Both the position numbers and the translations under genes were made by a program. Shown here in pieces: positions 34,864-46,714 of a DNA stretch of 64,000 nucleotides. Position 1 is the stretch's first letter. Each line of letters begins with the position of its first letter. Source of the stretch: Phyto melanocephala (lineage: Eukaryota > Arthropoda > Insecta > Diptera > Rhinophoridae). The stretch is from positions 109,303,884 to 109,367,883 of the forward strand of contig OW799234.1 in the NCBI GenBank assembly GCA_941918925.1. The letters run 5' to 3'. Below the pieces are notes generated by a model. The model ran no database searches, was not told the DNA's origin, and worked only from the letters and a program-made list of their open reading frames with translations.

Positions 34864-34995
34864 TATACCCTTTACAGGTTTGTCATTCCGTGTGAAATTT
34901 CGAAAATTTTCATTTCCGACCCCACAAAGTATATATTTTCTGAGAGCTTAAGAATAGGGAAGTCATTTAAGCAATGTCAGTTTGCACTTGCCGTC
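34864..34995 (+). mobile_element. Family A2 end scrap
   Basis: TATACCCTTTACAGGTTTGTCATTCCGTGTG, then TTTCCGACCCCACAAAGTATATATTTTCTGAGAGCTTA, as at the start of 15985-16688. It stops before the tetramer zone. Confidence 0.65.
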
Positions 34996-35284
34996 GTTAT
35001 CATATCGTAACCATGGCTTTTATTTGCGTGTACGTATAAAATGTGTTAGATAAAAGAACAACCTTAACAAATCGTGAAAATTGTTTCCAAAATTCTTCTT
35101 CTTTTAGTGTAAAGTGCACATAATCGTCTATCGTCATGACCACATTTACTCTATCGTCGCTGTAGACGAGAGTGTGACAGAGGACTAGAATTTTGTCTAT
35201 TCGATGCCTGTCTTAGGATGTCGTTTTCGTGTATCGTTTATCGTGTTTTGAGATTTTTTCATTCTTAATGTCATTGCAAATAAT
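34996..35284. other. No feature recognised
   Basis: Less AT-rich than its surroundings and directly 5' of the mariner relic; probably lost transposon sequence, but no frame could be matched. Confidence 0.35.
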
Positions 35285-35640
35285 TTGCAGGAGAAACAAG
35301 ATGTCGCAACATACCATGCTCAACGTGAAATTATCACTTTGTTGTCCCAATGGATTCTTAACCGAATTATCTCAAGAAATTTAGCGGTAAATTGGCCACC
35401 TCGTTGGTGTGATTTAGCACCTTTTTTGGGAGCTATGTCAAGTTTCCGATCTATGCTGATAAACAGGCAATGATTGATCATATCGAAGCCAATATTCCAA
35501 GCATTTTTGATGAAGTAGTACCGGTTATTCTTGAAAAATTGTAAAATTGCACTGCAAGGATGGCATTTATAAGGCGCAGTCGTAAAGGAAAGATGTCAGA
35601 AATTATTATTAAGTATAAAAAACCATAAAATCTGTGAGCT
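35285..35640 (+). pseudogene. Tc1/mariner-superfamily transposase, C-terminal third
   Basis: The open frame begins QEKQDVATYHAQREIITLL (second catalytic Asp, form FQQDGATCHTARETI.LL), then NRIISRNLAVNWPPRWCDLA with the third Asp. After one frame change it reads YADKQAMIDHIEANI, VVPVILEKL, a stop, then ARMAFIRRSRKGKMSEIII, ending near KYKKP. Exactly 36 residues separate the two Asp. It is 5' truncated, with one shift and at least one internal stop, and is otherwise the least decayed C-terminus in the window. Confidence 0.8.
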
Positions 35641-37610
35641 GATACAGCCAAAATTTTGGCTATTACATTGAATATGTTGTGTTTTATTTTGATATGAAGT
35701 TTTTTACCTGTAGAAAAACACTTATATAACTAAAGTTAATACTCAAAACATCTGTTTAACACATTATTTGAGTTGAAAGAAAAATGTTGAAACCATATAA
35801 GTATTTAAAAATTTAAGTTATGTATACGATTTAAAATGACATCGCTTATCAACCGTACACACATAAATGACTAGATATCACAAAATATTCAAAACTTCCG
35901 CTTACGATAAATATAAGTCGAAAAACTTTAGAGTCAAAGACACAATCTCGCACATTTGGATACAATAAAAAAATATTAGTATGCGTGCATACTTATGCCT
36001 ATATGTATATGTTTACACATACATACACAAATTGTTTCAAGGTGCGTAACCCAAAAAGATTGAAGATTGTGTTTTTTTTATAAAAATACAAATACTTGGT
36101 GAATGTTAAAATAAAAGGTTTTTACTATTTTACAAAAAAAATTGTATATAATGGGGTAGTTGATAAAAAGCAATGTCTGTGAAATCACAACTTTCAATAA
36201 CTAGTAGGTCATCAAACCCCTCGATGCTACTGCAATTATGAAATAATCTCATTATAAATGTGTTTGCTATTCATTACCAAGCTTAGAATGATCACTTCAC
36301 TTAAAGGACACGTACAATTTAATTGTATCAACATCTTACGCTAAAGGCAAACATTAAACTTTTGGTAGTGACGTGCAAAAAGAATACAGGAAAAACAGGT
36401 ATTGGTATATTTTGTACTAACTCATTGATTTATGAATAGCATCAAATCAATTAGAACAAATAATTCTGTTACTGAATCTTCAATAAAATACTGAGTTAAA
36501 TAGTTGATAATAACAAACAACACTTGTAGTTCTGCTCAAAAGTGTGGTGATGATGAAACCATAGCTGATTTCGAAAGTAGATTCCACTCAGCTAGTATGG
36601 GATAACTAATTTTTTTTTAGATATTTTCTCATTATCGCATTGAATTTATAGCCTAAATATAAATGCTACGTTAAGTTATCGTTAATACCTTTTTTGGATT
36701 CGCAATATGTTGGTGGTAGACATGTCGATTAATAGGACTAAGTATATACTCACACATACATTAAACTTATATTCCACACACTTGAGGTTAATAATCCTAA
36801 TTATTATTGAAATAACAATGACGTCGTTAAATCATTATAATAATAATTGTTCATGTTCATTGTTAAAGCAAATGTGAGCAACAAGCTAAATTAAAAAAAG
36901 GAAATTAAAACAAATCGTACTCATGTTTTCGAAAATTAAAAATTAAAAAAAATAAAATTTATGAAAAAAGTGCACTAATTTACCTACCATTTTTTATGTT
37001 TATATTTATTCATATTTAAAATGCATTTATGCAAAACTTTATGTTTAAATAAATAAAAGAAAATCTTAAATAAATTATAGGGATAAATATGAAATATAGA
37101 ATTCTGTTATGCACCTTTCCTACTTGAGCTCATACATATAAATAAGCCCAGCACACATTTTAGAGCTAGTAGAATATAGTTTAAGTTTGCAGTACTACCA
37201 AATCGAAAGTTCGATAATATTACAAAATGCCAACTAATTTATCGTATATGATGTGCTTTAGAATTAATGCGTAATTATACAAAATGTAAACAAACAATAT
37301 TAACTCATGAAAATATCGGACACTTTTCTGCTAATTTATGAAAGTTCTATACACTTAAGTGTTCGAATGGAGTGCAGTTCATTAATATATTCAAATAAAC
37401 ACATGATTTCCAATGACACGTTAATAATAAAATCATTAGTATTTTCACTTAAATTAAAATACTTTATCATGAACCCCTGCAGAATCACTTCTTTGTCATA
37501 GTTTTTTCTTTGCTATTTATATTTATGTTTCATAGTGTTTCATATATTCTTAGAAATTTAGTAGTGGTAGTAGATTATTTTCCTGTTGTGAGCTACATAC
37601 CGATGGCTTA
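35641..37610. other. AT-rich stretch, no feature
   Basis: Apart from the mariner 3' flank (TTGTGTTTTATT near 35683) nothing is recognised. Confidence 0.5.
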
Positions 37611-37833
37611 ATATAAAAAAGGAGTATCTCAATATTTTACTACTTTACAGGAGAAGGACAAAACTGAATTAAATTTAAAATAATAAATTTAACTAAAGCT
37701 TTTTTATATCATTATAAGTCCATTATTTTCAGCCATAGCTTACTGAATTTTTAGAGGTGATGTGTTCATCGGTTGATTACTAGAAAACTTTAAAACTTCG
37801 ATTTCGTTAAAAATTGAGATACTCCCTTTTTAT
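37611..37833. mobile_element. Small inverted-repeat element (MITE candidate)
   Basis: TATAAAAAAGGAGTATCTCAAT at the left and ATTGAGATACTCCCTTTTTAT at the right are inverted copies with about one mismatch. They bound a 220-bp segment without coding sequence. GTATCTCAAT-type ends and flanking TA are compatible with a Tc1/mariner-related MITE, but no relative was seen elsewhere in the window. Confidence 0.55.
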
Positions 37834-38561
37834 GTTTAGCCTGTAGTAACTTTGACCTAATTACAATGTGAACCACAGAAACCACAACAAAATACCGCTT
37901 TTATGCTCTAAAAAGCCACATATTAAAATATCAACATTTTTTTTTTCTGGTTTAAATGACGATGATAATGCTGATGTTGCTACTGTTAATGCCAATGTCC
38001 TCCCTCATTCGTCCTCCTGCTAAAAATAATGTTGATGTAAAGGATAATGACGATAGATAATAATAATAATGATAATATGGCTAAAGGATAAATCTATAGA
38101 ACTTTATAAATTTGTGTGTAAATGTTAGTGTGTAAGTATATCTGTACGTATGTATGTTATAAGGTTGTGTTCTAGCGAAGCGTATGTTATATTGTCTGTT
38201 GATATTAGTTAGAAAGGTAAACAGGAGATTTGTAGTTATTCTAGTTAAGGGAATATAATATTCATTTACATACGGATATTCAGACACATACTTACTGTAT
38301 GTGCAGAATATCTAATATTTGTAAAGCAAATAAATGAACGTACTAAATATATATAGTTTTGTGCTTTTTTGTACAATATAGTTAAGAGCATTTAAAGAGC
38401 ACAAATTGCTTAATTTAAAAATTAAAAATATAAATTCAATTAATTGTATATTAAATTTTAATTAAAATTAATATAAGCTCTAGAAGCTTTGGATGTCAGC
38501 AAAATATAGAACAACTATTCTTATTGCCCTTATTTGACCTTTATTTTATAAAATTGTTAAC
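37834..38561. other. No feature recognised
   Basis: AT-rich, with short TAA/GAT-type low-complexity runs near 38040-38080. Confidence 0.5.
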
Positions 38562-38664
38562 TGATTCTTCAAGTTCGAGTCTTTATAAATATTTGTTGAT
38601 TTATTTATTATTATTTAATATTCAATCAACAAATATTTATAAAGACCTCGAGCTTGAAGAATCA
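38562..38664. repeat. Hairpin: 40-bp inverted repeat with 22-nt loop
   Basis: 38562-38601 and 38624-38664 are reverse complements apart from one substitution and one single-base insertion. The loop is AT only. The size and near-perfection suit a foldback MITE, a recent palindrome, or a source of hairpin RNA. There is no clear target duplication outside the arms. Confidence 0.85.
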
Positions 38665-39706
38665 ATTAAAAATTATAGAACAACTATATTTTTAAGATTT
38701 TGAAGAGGTTTATTCTATCGAGTTCACATGATCATAAAAATTAAAGAAAAAATATTATTTATTGCATAATTTCATTCTACGTTTTATTGGAATTTTTTCA
38801 ACATCTTCAACTTTTACTTTTAGTCTAGTTACTTGTAAAAATTTATCGAATTGCTAATATTTTGTTTATGAATCATAAACTAACAGGAACAGAAAAACAT
38901 GAAAAAAAATTTATTTTGCAAAGGTTGTCGATTAAGTGATTAAAATTGGGTAAAAACACTAATAAACTTAACATTTGCATGTTATTGGAGAGCATGTGTT
39001 CATATGAATATTTTAATGAGCTGCTCTCCATTTTTAATCACGCATTGTTGGTGAAAATCAGTGGGTGTTTCATTAGTTGATAATGTTTGTTTAAGATACA
39101 TTTTGCATGCTATTGCATTAATTTTGAAACACATAATTTACGAAAAATTATATCACATTAGGGGGTTATTTCGAAAGAATGCCTTTGCACAATTGATTTA
39201 GAAGTCTTGAAATTTTAATTTACTTTTACCTACATCAATTTTTATTGCTGGGAATATATATTTAATTGGATAGTCCCAGTATTTGTAAGTACACTTAATG
39301 AAAAACAATGGTTTCGACATGATTTCGACGGTCATATTATAATTTCCATTGCAACATTTAGTACCCGAAAATATATCGTCACCTTAAAGACGAAATAACC
39401 TATCTGAAGTTTTCAAAAGTTTACAGGAGAGGAAAAAACGTTATAAAATTGGAATTATCAGCAGTACTATTTAGTATGAATAAATAAAATTTTTTTTATA
39501 CATATGAATATTATATACATACATTAAATAATAACAGTTATAGTTTCTCTTACTGGTTTAAGCAAAAAAGTACTTAATGATTGTTTAAATTACACTATGC
39601 AACAAAATTAAACTTTTATCGTGATTTTTGATAATTTATTTTCTCTGTTTTTTTTGTGAGAAACGGTCCTCTAAGTACAAAAACTGTCAAAATTTAAATT
39701 CTAATA
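38665..39706. other. AT-rich stretch, no feature
   Basis: Nothing recognised up to the Helitron at 39707. Confidence 0.5.
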
Positions 39707-40530
39707 TCTATATATATAAAAGTGAAACTCTGTGTGTGTGTGTGTGTGTTAGCTATAGACTCCGAAACTGTAAAACCGATCGGGCTCAAACTTTGGTAAG
39801 TTGTTGTACACATACCAGGGAGTGTTTATGGGTGAAAAAAAGTGGGCGGGGCCACGCCCATAAAAAATTAGTTATCAGTTTTAGCTACTTGCACTTGACC
39901 GATTTTTCTGAAACTTTGCACACATATCGAGCTGCCATGACTAAATAATTTCGAGATAAGAAAAGTGGGCGGGGCCGCGCCCCTAAAAAAGTTTTAATTT
40001 TGAGGTACTTGCACTGGACCGATTTTTCTGAAACTTTGCACACATACTAAGGTGTCATAACCATATAATTTTGTGATTAGAAAAGTGGGCAGGGCCACGC
40101 CCATAAAAAAAGGTTATAATTTTGAGGTACTTGCACCAGACCGATTATTCTGAAACTTTGCACACATATCGAGCTGTTGTGACTTTACTATTTCGTGATT
40201 AGAAAAGTGGGCAGGGCCACGCCCATAAAAAAAGGTTATAATTTTGAGGTACTTGCACCAGACCGATTTTTCTAAAACTTTGCACACATATCGAGCTGTC
40301 ATAACTAAATAATTTCGTGATTAGAAAAGTGGGCACTGCCACGCCCATAAAAAAAGGTATCATTTTGAGGTACTTGCACTGGACCGATTCTTCTGAAACT
40401 TTGCACACATATTGAGCTGTTATGACTTTATAATTATAATTTTTAGGTTTTTGCACTTGATATTCAATTAAAATTCAGAATGCATTTCGATTCATTAAGG
40501 GGCGTAGCGACGCGCGCCGGGTTTGGCTAG
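39707..40530 (+). mobile_element. Non-autonomous Helitron, family B, copy B4
   Basis: TCTATATATATAAAAGTGAA with a (TG)n run at the start; GCGCGCCGGGTTTGGCTAG at the end, with both Helitron termini intact. About five tandem ~120-bp units. It is very close to B1 in the first 250 bases, suggesting a common recent source. Confidence 0.82.
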
Positions 40531-41033
40531 TTGATAATATAAAAAGTTATTTTACTAAATAAAAAAAACATTATTAAATTATTATTGTTATTAAATAAAA
40601 AGTTACTTTAGATTATTTGGTTTCAAAAAATTTTACTCTCGCTGATAGGTTATTTGGTAATAACTTAGTCATTTGTAATATTAGATGTTCAAATTTTTGC
40701 ACACATATGCGTTGCTGTATAGGGATTAATAATACATAAAAAACTCAATTTTGAAATTTTTGCAGATAGGCTATGAGGTGTTATATGTTACACTTTGTTT
40801 TTCTGAATCATGTCATGCATTGCTTTTCTAAATTGATGAATATTGTCAACAAAAAGCCACGTTTTTTGAGAATATGCTTAAAGGCATAAACTAGACCAAT
40901 CAAATCGTTCTCTGTTTGGTATCACTCTGAAACTTTCATAGTGACAAAATACCAAATTGGGCTAAAAATATGCGGACATATTATAAAAGAAAGAAGCCTT
41001 TTTTTAAAACATTCTTTAATTTATATTTCGGTA
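40531..41033. other. Spacer between two opposed Helitrons
   Basis: AT-rich. Includes a short patch with A-like wording (GACCAATCAAATCG, GGTATCACTCTGAAACTTTC near 40890-40945) that could be an old element arm. No gene. Confidence 0.35.
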
Positions 41034-41706
41034 CTAGCCAAACCCAGCGCGCGTTGCTACGCCCCTTAATGAATCAAAATGCATTCTGAATTTTTATTGA
41101 ATATCAAGTGCAGAAACCTAAAAATTATAATTTTTTTTATGGGCGTGGCCCTGCCCACTTTTCTAATAACGAAATTGTAAAGTCATAACAGCTCAATATG
41201 TGTGCAAAGTTTCAGATAAATCGGTCCAGTGCAAGTTCCTCAAAATGATAACTTTTTTTTATGGGCGTGGCACTGCCCACTTCTCTAAGTGTGTGTGCAA
41301 AGTTTTAGAAAAATCGGTCCAGTGCAAGTACATCAAACTTATAACTTTTTTTTATGGGCGTAGACCTGCCCACTTTTCTTATCACGAAATTATAAAGTCA
41401 TGACAGCCCAATATGTGTGCAAAGTTTCAGTAAAATCCGTCCATTGCAAGTACCTCAAAATTAAAAATTTTTTATGGGCGTGGCCCCGCCCACTTTTTTA
41501 ATCACAAAATTATTTAGTCATGAGAGCTCGATATGTGTGCAAAGTTTCAGAAAAATCGGTCATGTGAAAGTAGCTTAAAATGATAACTAATTTTTTATGG
41601 GTGTGGCCCCGCCCACTTTTTTTCACCCATAAACACTCCCTGGTATGTGCACAACAACTTGCCAAAGTTTGAGTCCGATCGGTTATACAGTTTCGGAGTC
41701 TATAGC

Positions 41707-41743
<37 letters not shown>

Positions 41744-41760
41744 TTCACTTTTATATATAT
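41034..41760 (-). mobile_element. Non-autonomous Helitron, family B, copy B5, inverted
   Basis: Starts CTAGCCAAACCCAGCGCGCG (complement of the 3' end) and ends with an (AC)n run of about 30 bases and AGAGTTTCACTTTTATATATA. Three to four tandem units remain, one shortened near 41285. It faces copy B4, 500 bp away. Confidence 0.8.
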
Positions 41761-42527
41761 CATAGATCATAGATAATAGATGATAGAGAAGATTTATATA
41801 TACATATTTACTTGCGTCTTTTGCTATTACTACAATAAGCTTGCAATACTAAGAAATTTTTAGGAAATTTTGTCTGCTTTTAGATTCTAAAATTATCTTA
41901 AATATTTTTTTGAACAATAGCAACATAAAACTGTCGAGTCGAGCTGCAAAATATTTGCCAGTACAAATGTTTCGTCGTCTATTATACAACATGAGTATTT
42001 TGGCATGAAATTTGATTTTGATTTCAGTGCCTTTATTTTGGCTTCCAAATATATTAACAGCATGTCTTTCTGGAACTTTTAAACTCTGTCTGTTTTCAAG
42101 CCTGTATTGGATTTACTTCTGTGACACACTTTCCTGACAATATTGTAAGATCTGATGATCTTACAAGCTTTTTTTTAAATTTTCCCAACAGGATTTACCA
42201 AAATATTTTGAGTAAAGCTTTAACGATACCACAGACGGACGCTTTTAATATACTTCTTATATAAATATATTATTTGTATGTCCCAAACTTTTAGTTAAAA
42301 AAAATATAGAATCAGCAAAATGTTCCATAAAAATATTTATCATGATATTCTTCAGAAGCTAAAGTTAAATTGAAATACTGAATATAATTCTGAACATAAA
42401 ATGAGTTTAAATGTTAATTTTAACTTGCTTCGAAATTAAACACTAATTAATTTACATTTGTTTTAAAAACATACATTTATATATTTTACCTTTCCTTTTG
42501 CTAGAACGCCTTTTATTAACAATATTA
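41761..42527. other. No feature recognised
   Basis: Begins with a short degenerate ATAGAT/ATCATAG run next to B5, then AT-rich sequence without features. Confidence 0.5.
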
Positions 42528-42695
42528 GGGGTAATCACCCTTCTTTGTAAACAGATCATGCATATGTTGCAGATCTTGCAAGTCTAGTATACATATGTTC
42601 TAAAGTTTTCAACACCACAAAAACTACTAAAAACAGTTGGAAATTTTCAAAAGCAACGTTTGCAACATCTGTTTACAACGAAGGGTGATTTCCGC
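42528..42695. mobile_element. 168-bp MITE
   Basis: Ends GGGGTAATCACCCTTCTTTG at 42528 and its inverted partner at 42667-42695 differ at three or four of 29 positions, including a shared inner TTGTAAACAGAT. TA flanks both sides (TATTA on each if the longer duplication is taken). Inner sequence is non-coding. A TA target would put it with Tc1/mariner-type MITEs. Confidence 0.7.
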
Positions 42696-42900
42696 TATTA
42701 TTTCTTCAAGTTTACAATGCAATAATAAATAGATTTGAAAAAGCTAGTCTATTTAATTGTCATCCTAAATATAGGCAAGACATTTTAATACAATTACATA
42801 TATAAGGTACAGGTACTGGGTGTAAACTAATAAATAAATAAAAAAATTTATTTCCACTCAAATATTATTATTATCAAGAAACATAAATAACTATTCATTT

Positions 42901-43440
42901 TTATACACATCACACAAAAGTGAAAAATAGTATATGTATGTATATGTATATAGGTTTGTCATTCGGTGTGAATTATCTACAATTTTTATTTCCGAACCCA
43001 TAAAGTAAATATTTTCTAAAAGCTTATGAATATAGGAGTCGATTAAGAATTGTCAGTCTGTCATTATGTCCGTTTGTCCGTCTGTCCGTTTGTTTTGTAT
43101 GTTGAAATCAACTTTTTGGGCCGTGAGGTATTAAAATATGAGAAGAATTTGGGAGCGGATCGGCACTGAAAGTAAGAAAAATCAGAACATAACCAACCGA
43201 GTTGTAAGAAAAAAACGTCGACCACCTAGTTTTTTTTTACAACAACAACATACAACACATTCATACATACCAACATACATACAAACGTGTAATACTTGTC
43301 AGGGTAAACAAGGGTAAACTTGGCTTCCAATCCCAGTTGAGCCAAAAATTTTTTTTTATAATATTTTTTATTTTTTTAATTTTTAAATTATTTTTTTTTT
43401 AATTTATATTAAAATTGATTGAAATTAATAATTTAATTCT
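42901..43440 (+). mobile_element. Worn family A2 element
   Basis: TTTATACACATCACACAAAAGTG at the left, then GGTTTGTCATTCGGTGTGAA, TTTCCGAACCCATAAAGTAAA and GTCCGTTTGTCCGTCTGTCC (43069-43088). CGACCACCTAG, CCAATCCCAGTTGAGCC and the T/A-only tract follow. The right palindrome end is missing. Confidence 0.65.
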
Positions 43441-43479
43441 TTAATTTTGGTTTTATGTTCAGTTGTTAATGTATCCATT

Positions 43480-43800
43480 ATTTATTCTCCAGTTGATAAA
43501 TAGAATTTCAGTTTACAAATCTTCCTGCAAAGAATACTTGTATGCTCATATCGAAATACTTCTTTAATCTAAATTAATGGTTTTAGTTATGAATTTAATT
43601 TATTGTTATTAACATATATATAAAATTTTTGTTAACTATTTTATTTTTCTTTTTTTATATTGAATTTACAATTATTATTACAATTTTAAGATGAAAATTT
43701 GTACATTATGAATTCAAATATTATGAAATTGCCTCAAAAATGCCTGTAAGGCGCTGGGGCTGAAAAAATAAAAATAAAAAAAAAAAAATAAAAAAAAAAA
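43480..43800 (+). pseudogene. LINE 3' end, same family as 55095-55640
   Basis: A short frame near 43492-43563 reads LINRISVYKSSCKEYLYAHI, matching MINRISIFKKSLKNYLFQNL in the relic at 55149. The shared 3' terminal sequence TTGCCTCAAAAATGCCTGTAAGGCGCTGGGGC follows, then an A-rich tail at 43764-43802. A 5'-truncated insertion is the normal product of LINE retrotransposition. Confidence 0.65.
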
Positions 43801-43802
43801 TT

Positions 43803-44869
43803 TAAACTGAAATAATAAAAAATATATCAACAAAAAATTTTTAAAATTTTCTAACCACATCGTGATTGAAAAATGTAAAAAATAATTCAAATCAAAATCT
43901 TATAACTAAAACAAACAAAAATATCACGAGAAATTACCCAAAATCACATCTGATTAAAATGTAAATAATTTTTAGAATTATATTTACAAGGTATAACATA
44001 TCCTGTAATTGTTAAAAGGGTTTACGTATGTAATAACTAAATTATTTTTCAATTAGAAAATTTGATTTTGACGCATATTTGACTATTTTAGTTCCGTTGC
44101 CACAATAGAAGAAAGAAATAGACAAAAATTTTTTTCTAAATATATTAATGATATTTACTGAATAAGACACATATTATGCTAATAGATAAGCCACTGTTGT
44201 AAAATATATATATAAGTAAATATATAAGTTTTTTTGCACGTAAGCTATGTAACTAAGTAGTATTTGGCATCCAAATGCATGATGTGTCTCCTGTTTCAGT
44301 CAAATGAGTTTTATTTCCAAAGAGACATGTTGGTTTTTAGCTTTGTTCTTTATTTTTGTTTCAATAGTTTGGGTACTAAAAATGTATTTATTTTACGTTA
44401 AAAACTAAAATATATTAACGATGTTAGTTAGAGTACTGTGGCTTGAAATCATTATTGATATTGCTTTAGTAGATTTTAATTTAATCAATTTATTAGTTAG
44501 CATACTTTGATGATATTGCTAAAATAACTATTTCTAGAATTAACATTGTATGGAATTCTCGATCTGATATCACACTACAAATGTAAGGAACCTACAGTCA
44601 GTAAGAGTTAGTTGTGCATAAGATACACATAAGTAAATATCAAGTTGTGAAATATTTAATAAATATTTTAATATTTGAGTGTGTTCAAATATTAAGAATA
44701 ACGATATACTTTCATTAATGTAAAAATGTTATTGTTAATTAACTAATCAATTATTCAAAATATGTATCAGTTAGTTAGTTATTAATATTGGTGTTTTGGT
44801 TTCTTTTAAGGAACATTTTTTAAAGCAAAAGTTGAATAAATAACTCTAAAGTAATTATTTATGCATTAA
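43803..44869. other. AT-rich stretch, no feature
   Basis: Nothing recognised up to the MITE at 44870. Confidence 0.5.
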
Positions 44870-45175
44870 GGCTATAATACACGGCATGTTTTTTACATCT
44901 GACTTTAAAATTTGTGAGACATATGTAAATCTACATGTCTGTCAAAATTGTACTTTTACGCTGACTGCTTTGCAGCAGCAGAGATTTCTGCCAACGACTG
45001 TTGTCACATGTTTTGACAGAGGAAAATAGAGCGCACTCTAATTAAAATTTTGTCAGATGTCTCAATACATGTTTTTTTTACAGAAGCAATGTTTTAAAGG
45101 TAACACACGACATGTTTGTATTAGCAGTGGAGAATTTGACAAGTCAGATGTAAAAAACATGCCGTGTATTAGCTC
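44870..45175. mobile_element. 300-bp MITE with perfect 29-bp inverted ends
   Basis: 44875-44903 (TAATACACGGCATGTTTTTT and on) is the exact reverse complement of 45143-45171. If the similarity is followed outward, the ends extend with mismatches to GGCTATAA... on the left and GGAGCTAA... on the right, bounded by TTAA and TTTA. This would fit a piggyBac-type target with one change, but the boundary is not certain. An inner copy of the ACACGACATGTTTGTA motif lies near 45104. No coding. Confidence 0.75.
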
Positions 45176-46140
45176 CTTTAGTATTAACCAAAGCTTATAA
45201 ATAAATCTACGTACACAAGTTAGTTCTTTAACAAATGTGGTACCGATTAAAAATAATAAATAATATTCCTCAAAACAACAACAACAGATATAAATTGTTT
45301 TTCCTATTTGCCACACATATTTGCATGTGCAGGATCTTGAAAATTGAGTTTCAAATAAAATAAAATATTAACAAATCTTTCGTATCTAAAAAATATTAAT
45401 AAATCTTTCACTTTATTTTACCCACTGTGCTTTTTCAACTAATGATATATTTTGTGTTCTCTTAACATTAGTATCACTGTGTTTGTGTGTGTGTTTTTTC
45501 TTCTTCTATTTTGTCAGTTTGTTACAAAATGTAAATGCTTCCGTTCACAAACTATTTTTACAAATAGACGACGAATTGTTTGCAAATGCTCGAGGTGTTC
45601 ATTTTTGTTTGTTGTTTTTCCTTTTAAACTCCCCAACATTTTGTGTGATGTATGTACATATTTGTTGGTAGTATGTACTAACAAACATTAAAGTTGTAAG
45701 GCTGATCGTTGAAGTATGAGATGTATAAGGTGGAACCCAGACAACAATAGTTACAGAAAATATTACACTAATACTGACTTTAAATATGTTTCTGACTGAC
45801 CAATTAATATAATCAAAACAATGATCTTTTCTGTACTTCTAGCATATGCTTGCTTGAATAATCCACTGGAGCTATTGATTAGCGTTAGGGGCAAATTAGA
45901 GCCAGAAGTTCACTAAATTAATTTAATAATTCTTTTCTATATATTTTCAGCCTTTTATTGCATTATCTCACATGTAGCATAAAAAGGATCATAAGGAAAT
46001 AAAATTTGTTCACACAGGTGCAAATTTAATGTTTTTATGTTTATTCATCAAAGTAAAAAAAAACGCTTTGATGATTTGCCTTTTTTCTAAAATAAGCAAA
46101 CAGCCTCAGTGAAAATTATCCAAATTATGTTTATTATTAT
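45176..46140. other. No feature recognised
   Basis: AT-rich. The overlapping open frames at 45452-45691 are Phe/Cys-rich, motif-free and likely chance. Confidence 0.45.
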
Positions 46141-46144
46141 TTTT

Positions 46145-46445
46145 TTTTAAATTTAAATTTAAATTTATTTATTACAATAACAATAATCTAGCCTATGGCC
46201 ATAATCAGTTACAAACCTCTTTTATTGTTTATTTGATGCGAGATTGTATGCTTATTCCAGTCTTTGCTTGCTCTTGAAGTCTCTAATTCAGTTCGTTGTA
46301 TCCACCTACTGCCTAATGGATTCCACTCTATCGTAGTGCTGGTGACATCGTCGGCTGTAAAGCATAGCCAATCCATTGCAATTTAATCTGTATTGGTGTC
46401 TAGTGTACCTTGAGTTGTAAATTCGATATTTAGTTGCGCCAGACA
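46145..46445 (-). pseudogene. Probable LINE C-terminal relic (RTE-like) with AAATTT tail
   Basis: Minus-strand frames give LQWIGYAL (form: RW.GH.LR), then EWNPLGSRWIQRTELETSRA and KDWNKHTI, resembling the RKRGRP.TWR...W.E motif-rich C-terminus of RTE-type LINE polyproteins after several frame changes. It is followed on the same strand by an (AAATTT)3-like run (46145-46168), the sort of short-repeat tail such LINEs carry. Decay is strong and the assignment tentative. Confidence 0.38.
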
Positions 46446-46714
46446 ATTTTTAATATTCTTGAGGTCATAAGAAATCGTCGACAAAATTCCTGATCTTAAA
46501 TTTTATATTATCCCAGGCATCCTTCAAAGCACTGACCAGTATCTTTGGATCATTTCTGGCTTATTAATGAATTTTTCTACATAGAATTTTTTCAGTTAAA
46601 ATTTGATCCTATGTATGTGATCAAAGCCTCTACATCTGCGGGATATCCCTAAGTGGAAAAAAGATTTTAAATTTGTTTCCAATGAATTATAATTTAGTGG
46701 TTAAGGCCCTTTTT

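Noticed and set aside
45452..45691. Cys/Phe-rich open frames
   Set aside because: Two overlapping frames of the same strand are open together in a T-rich tract, typical of composition, with no motif.
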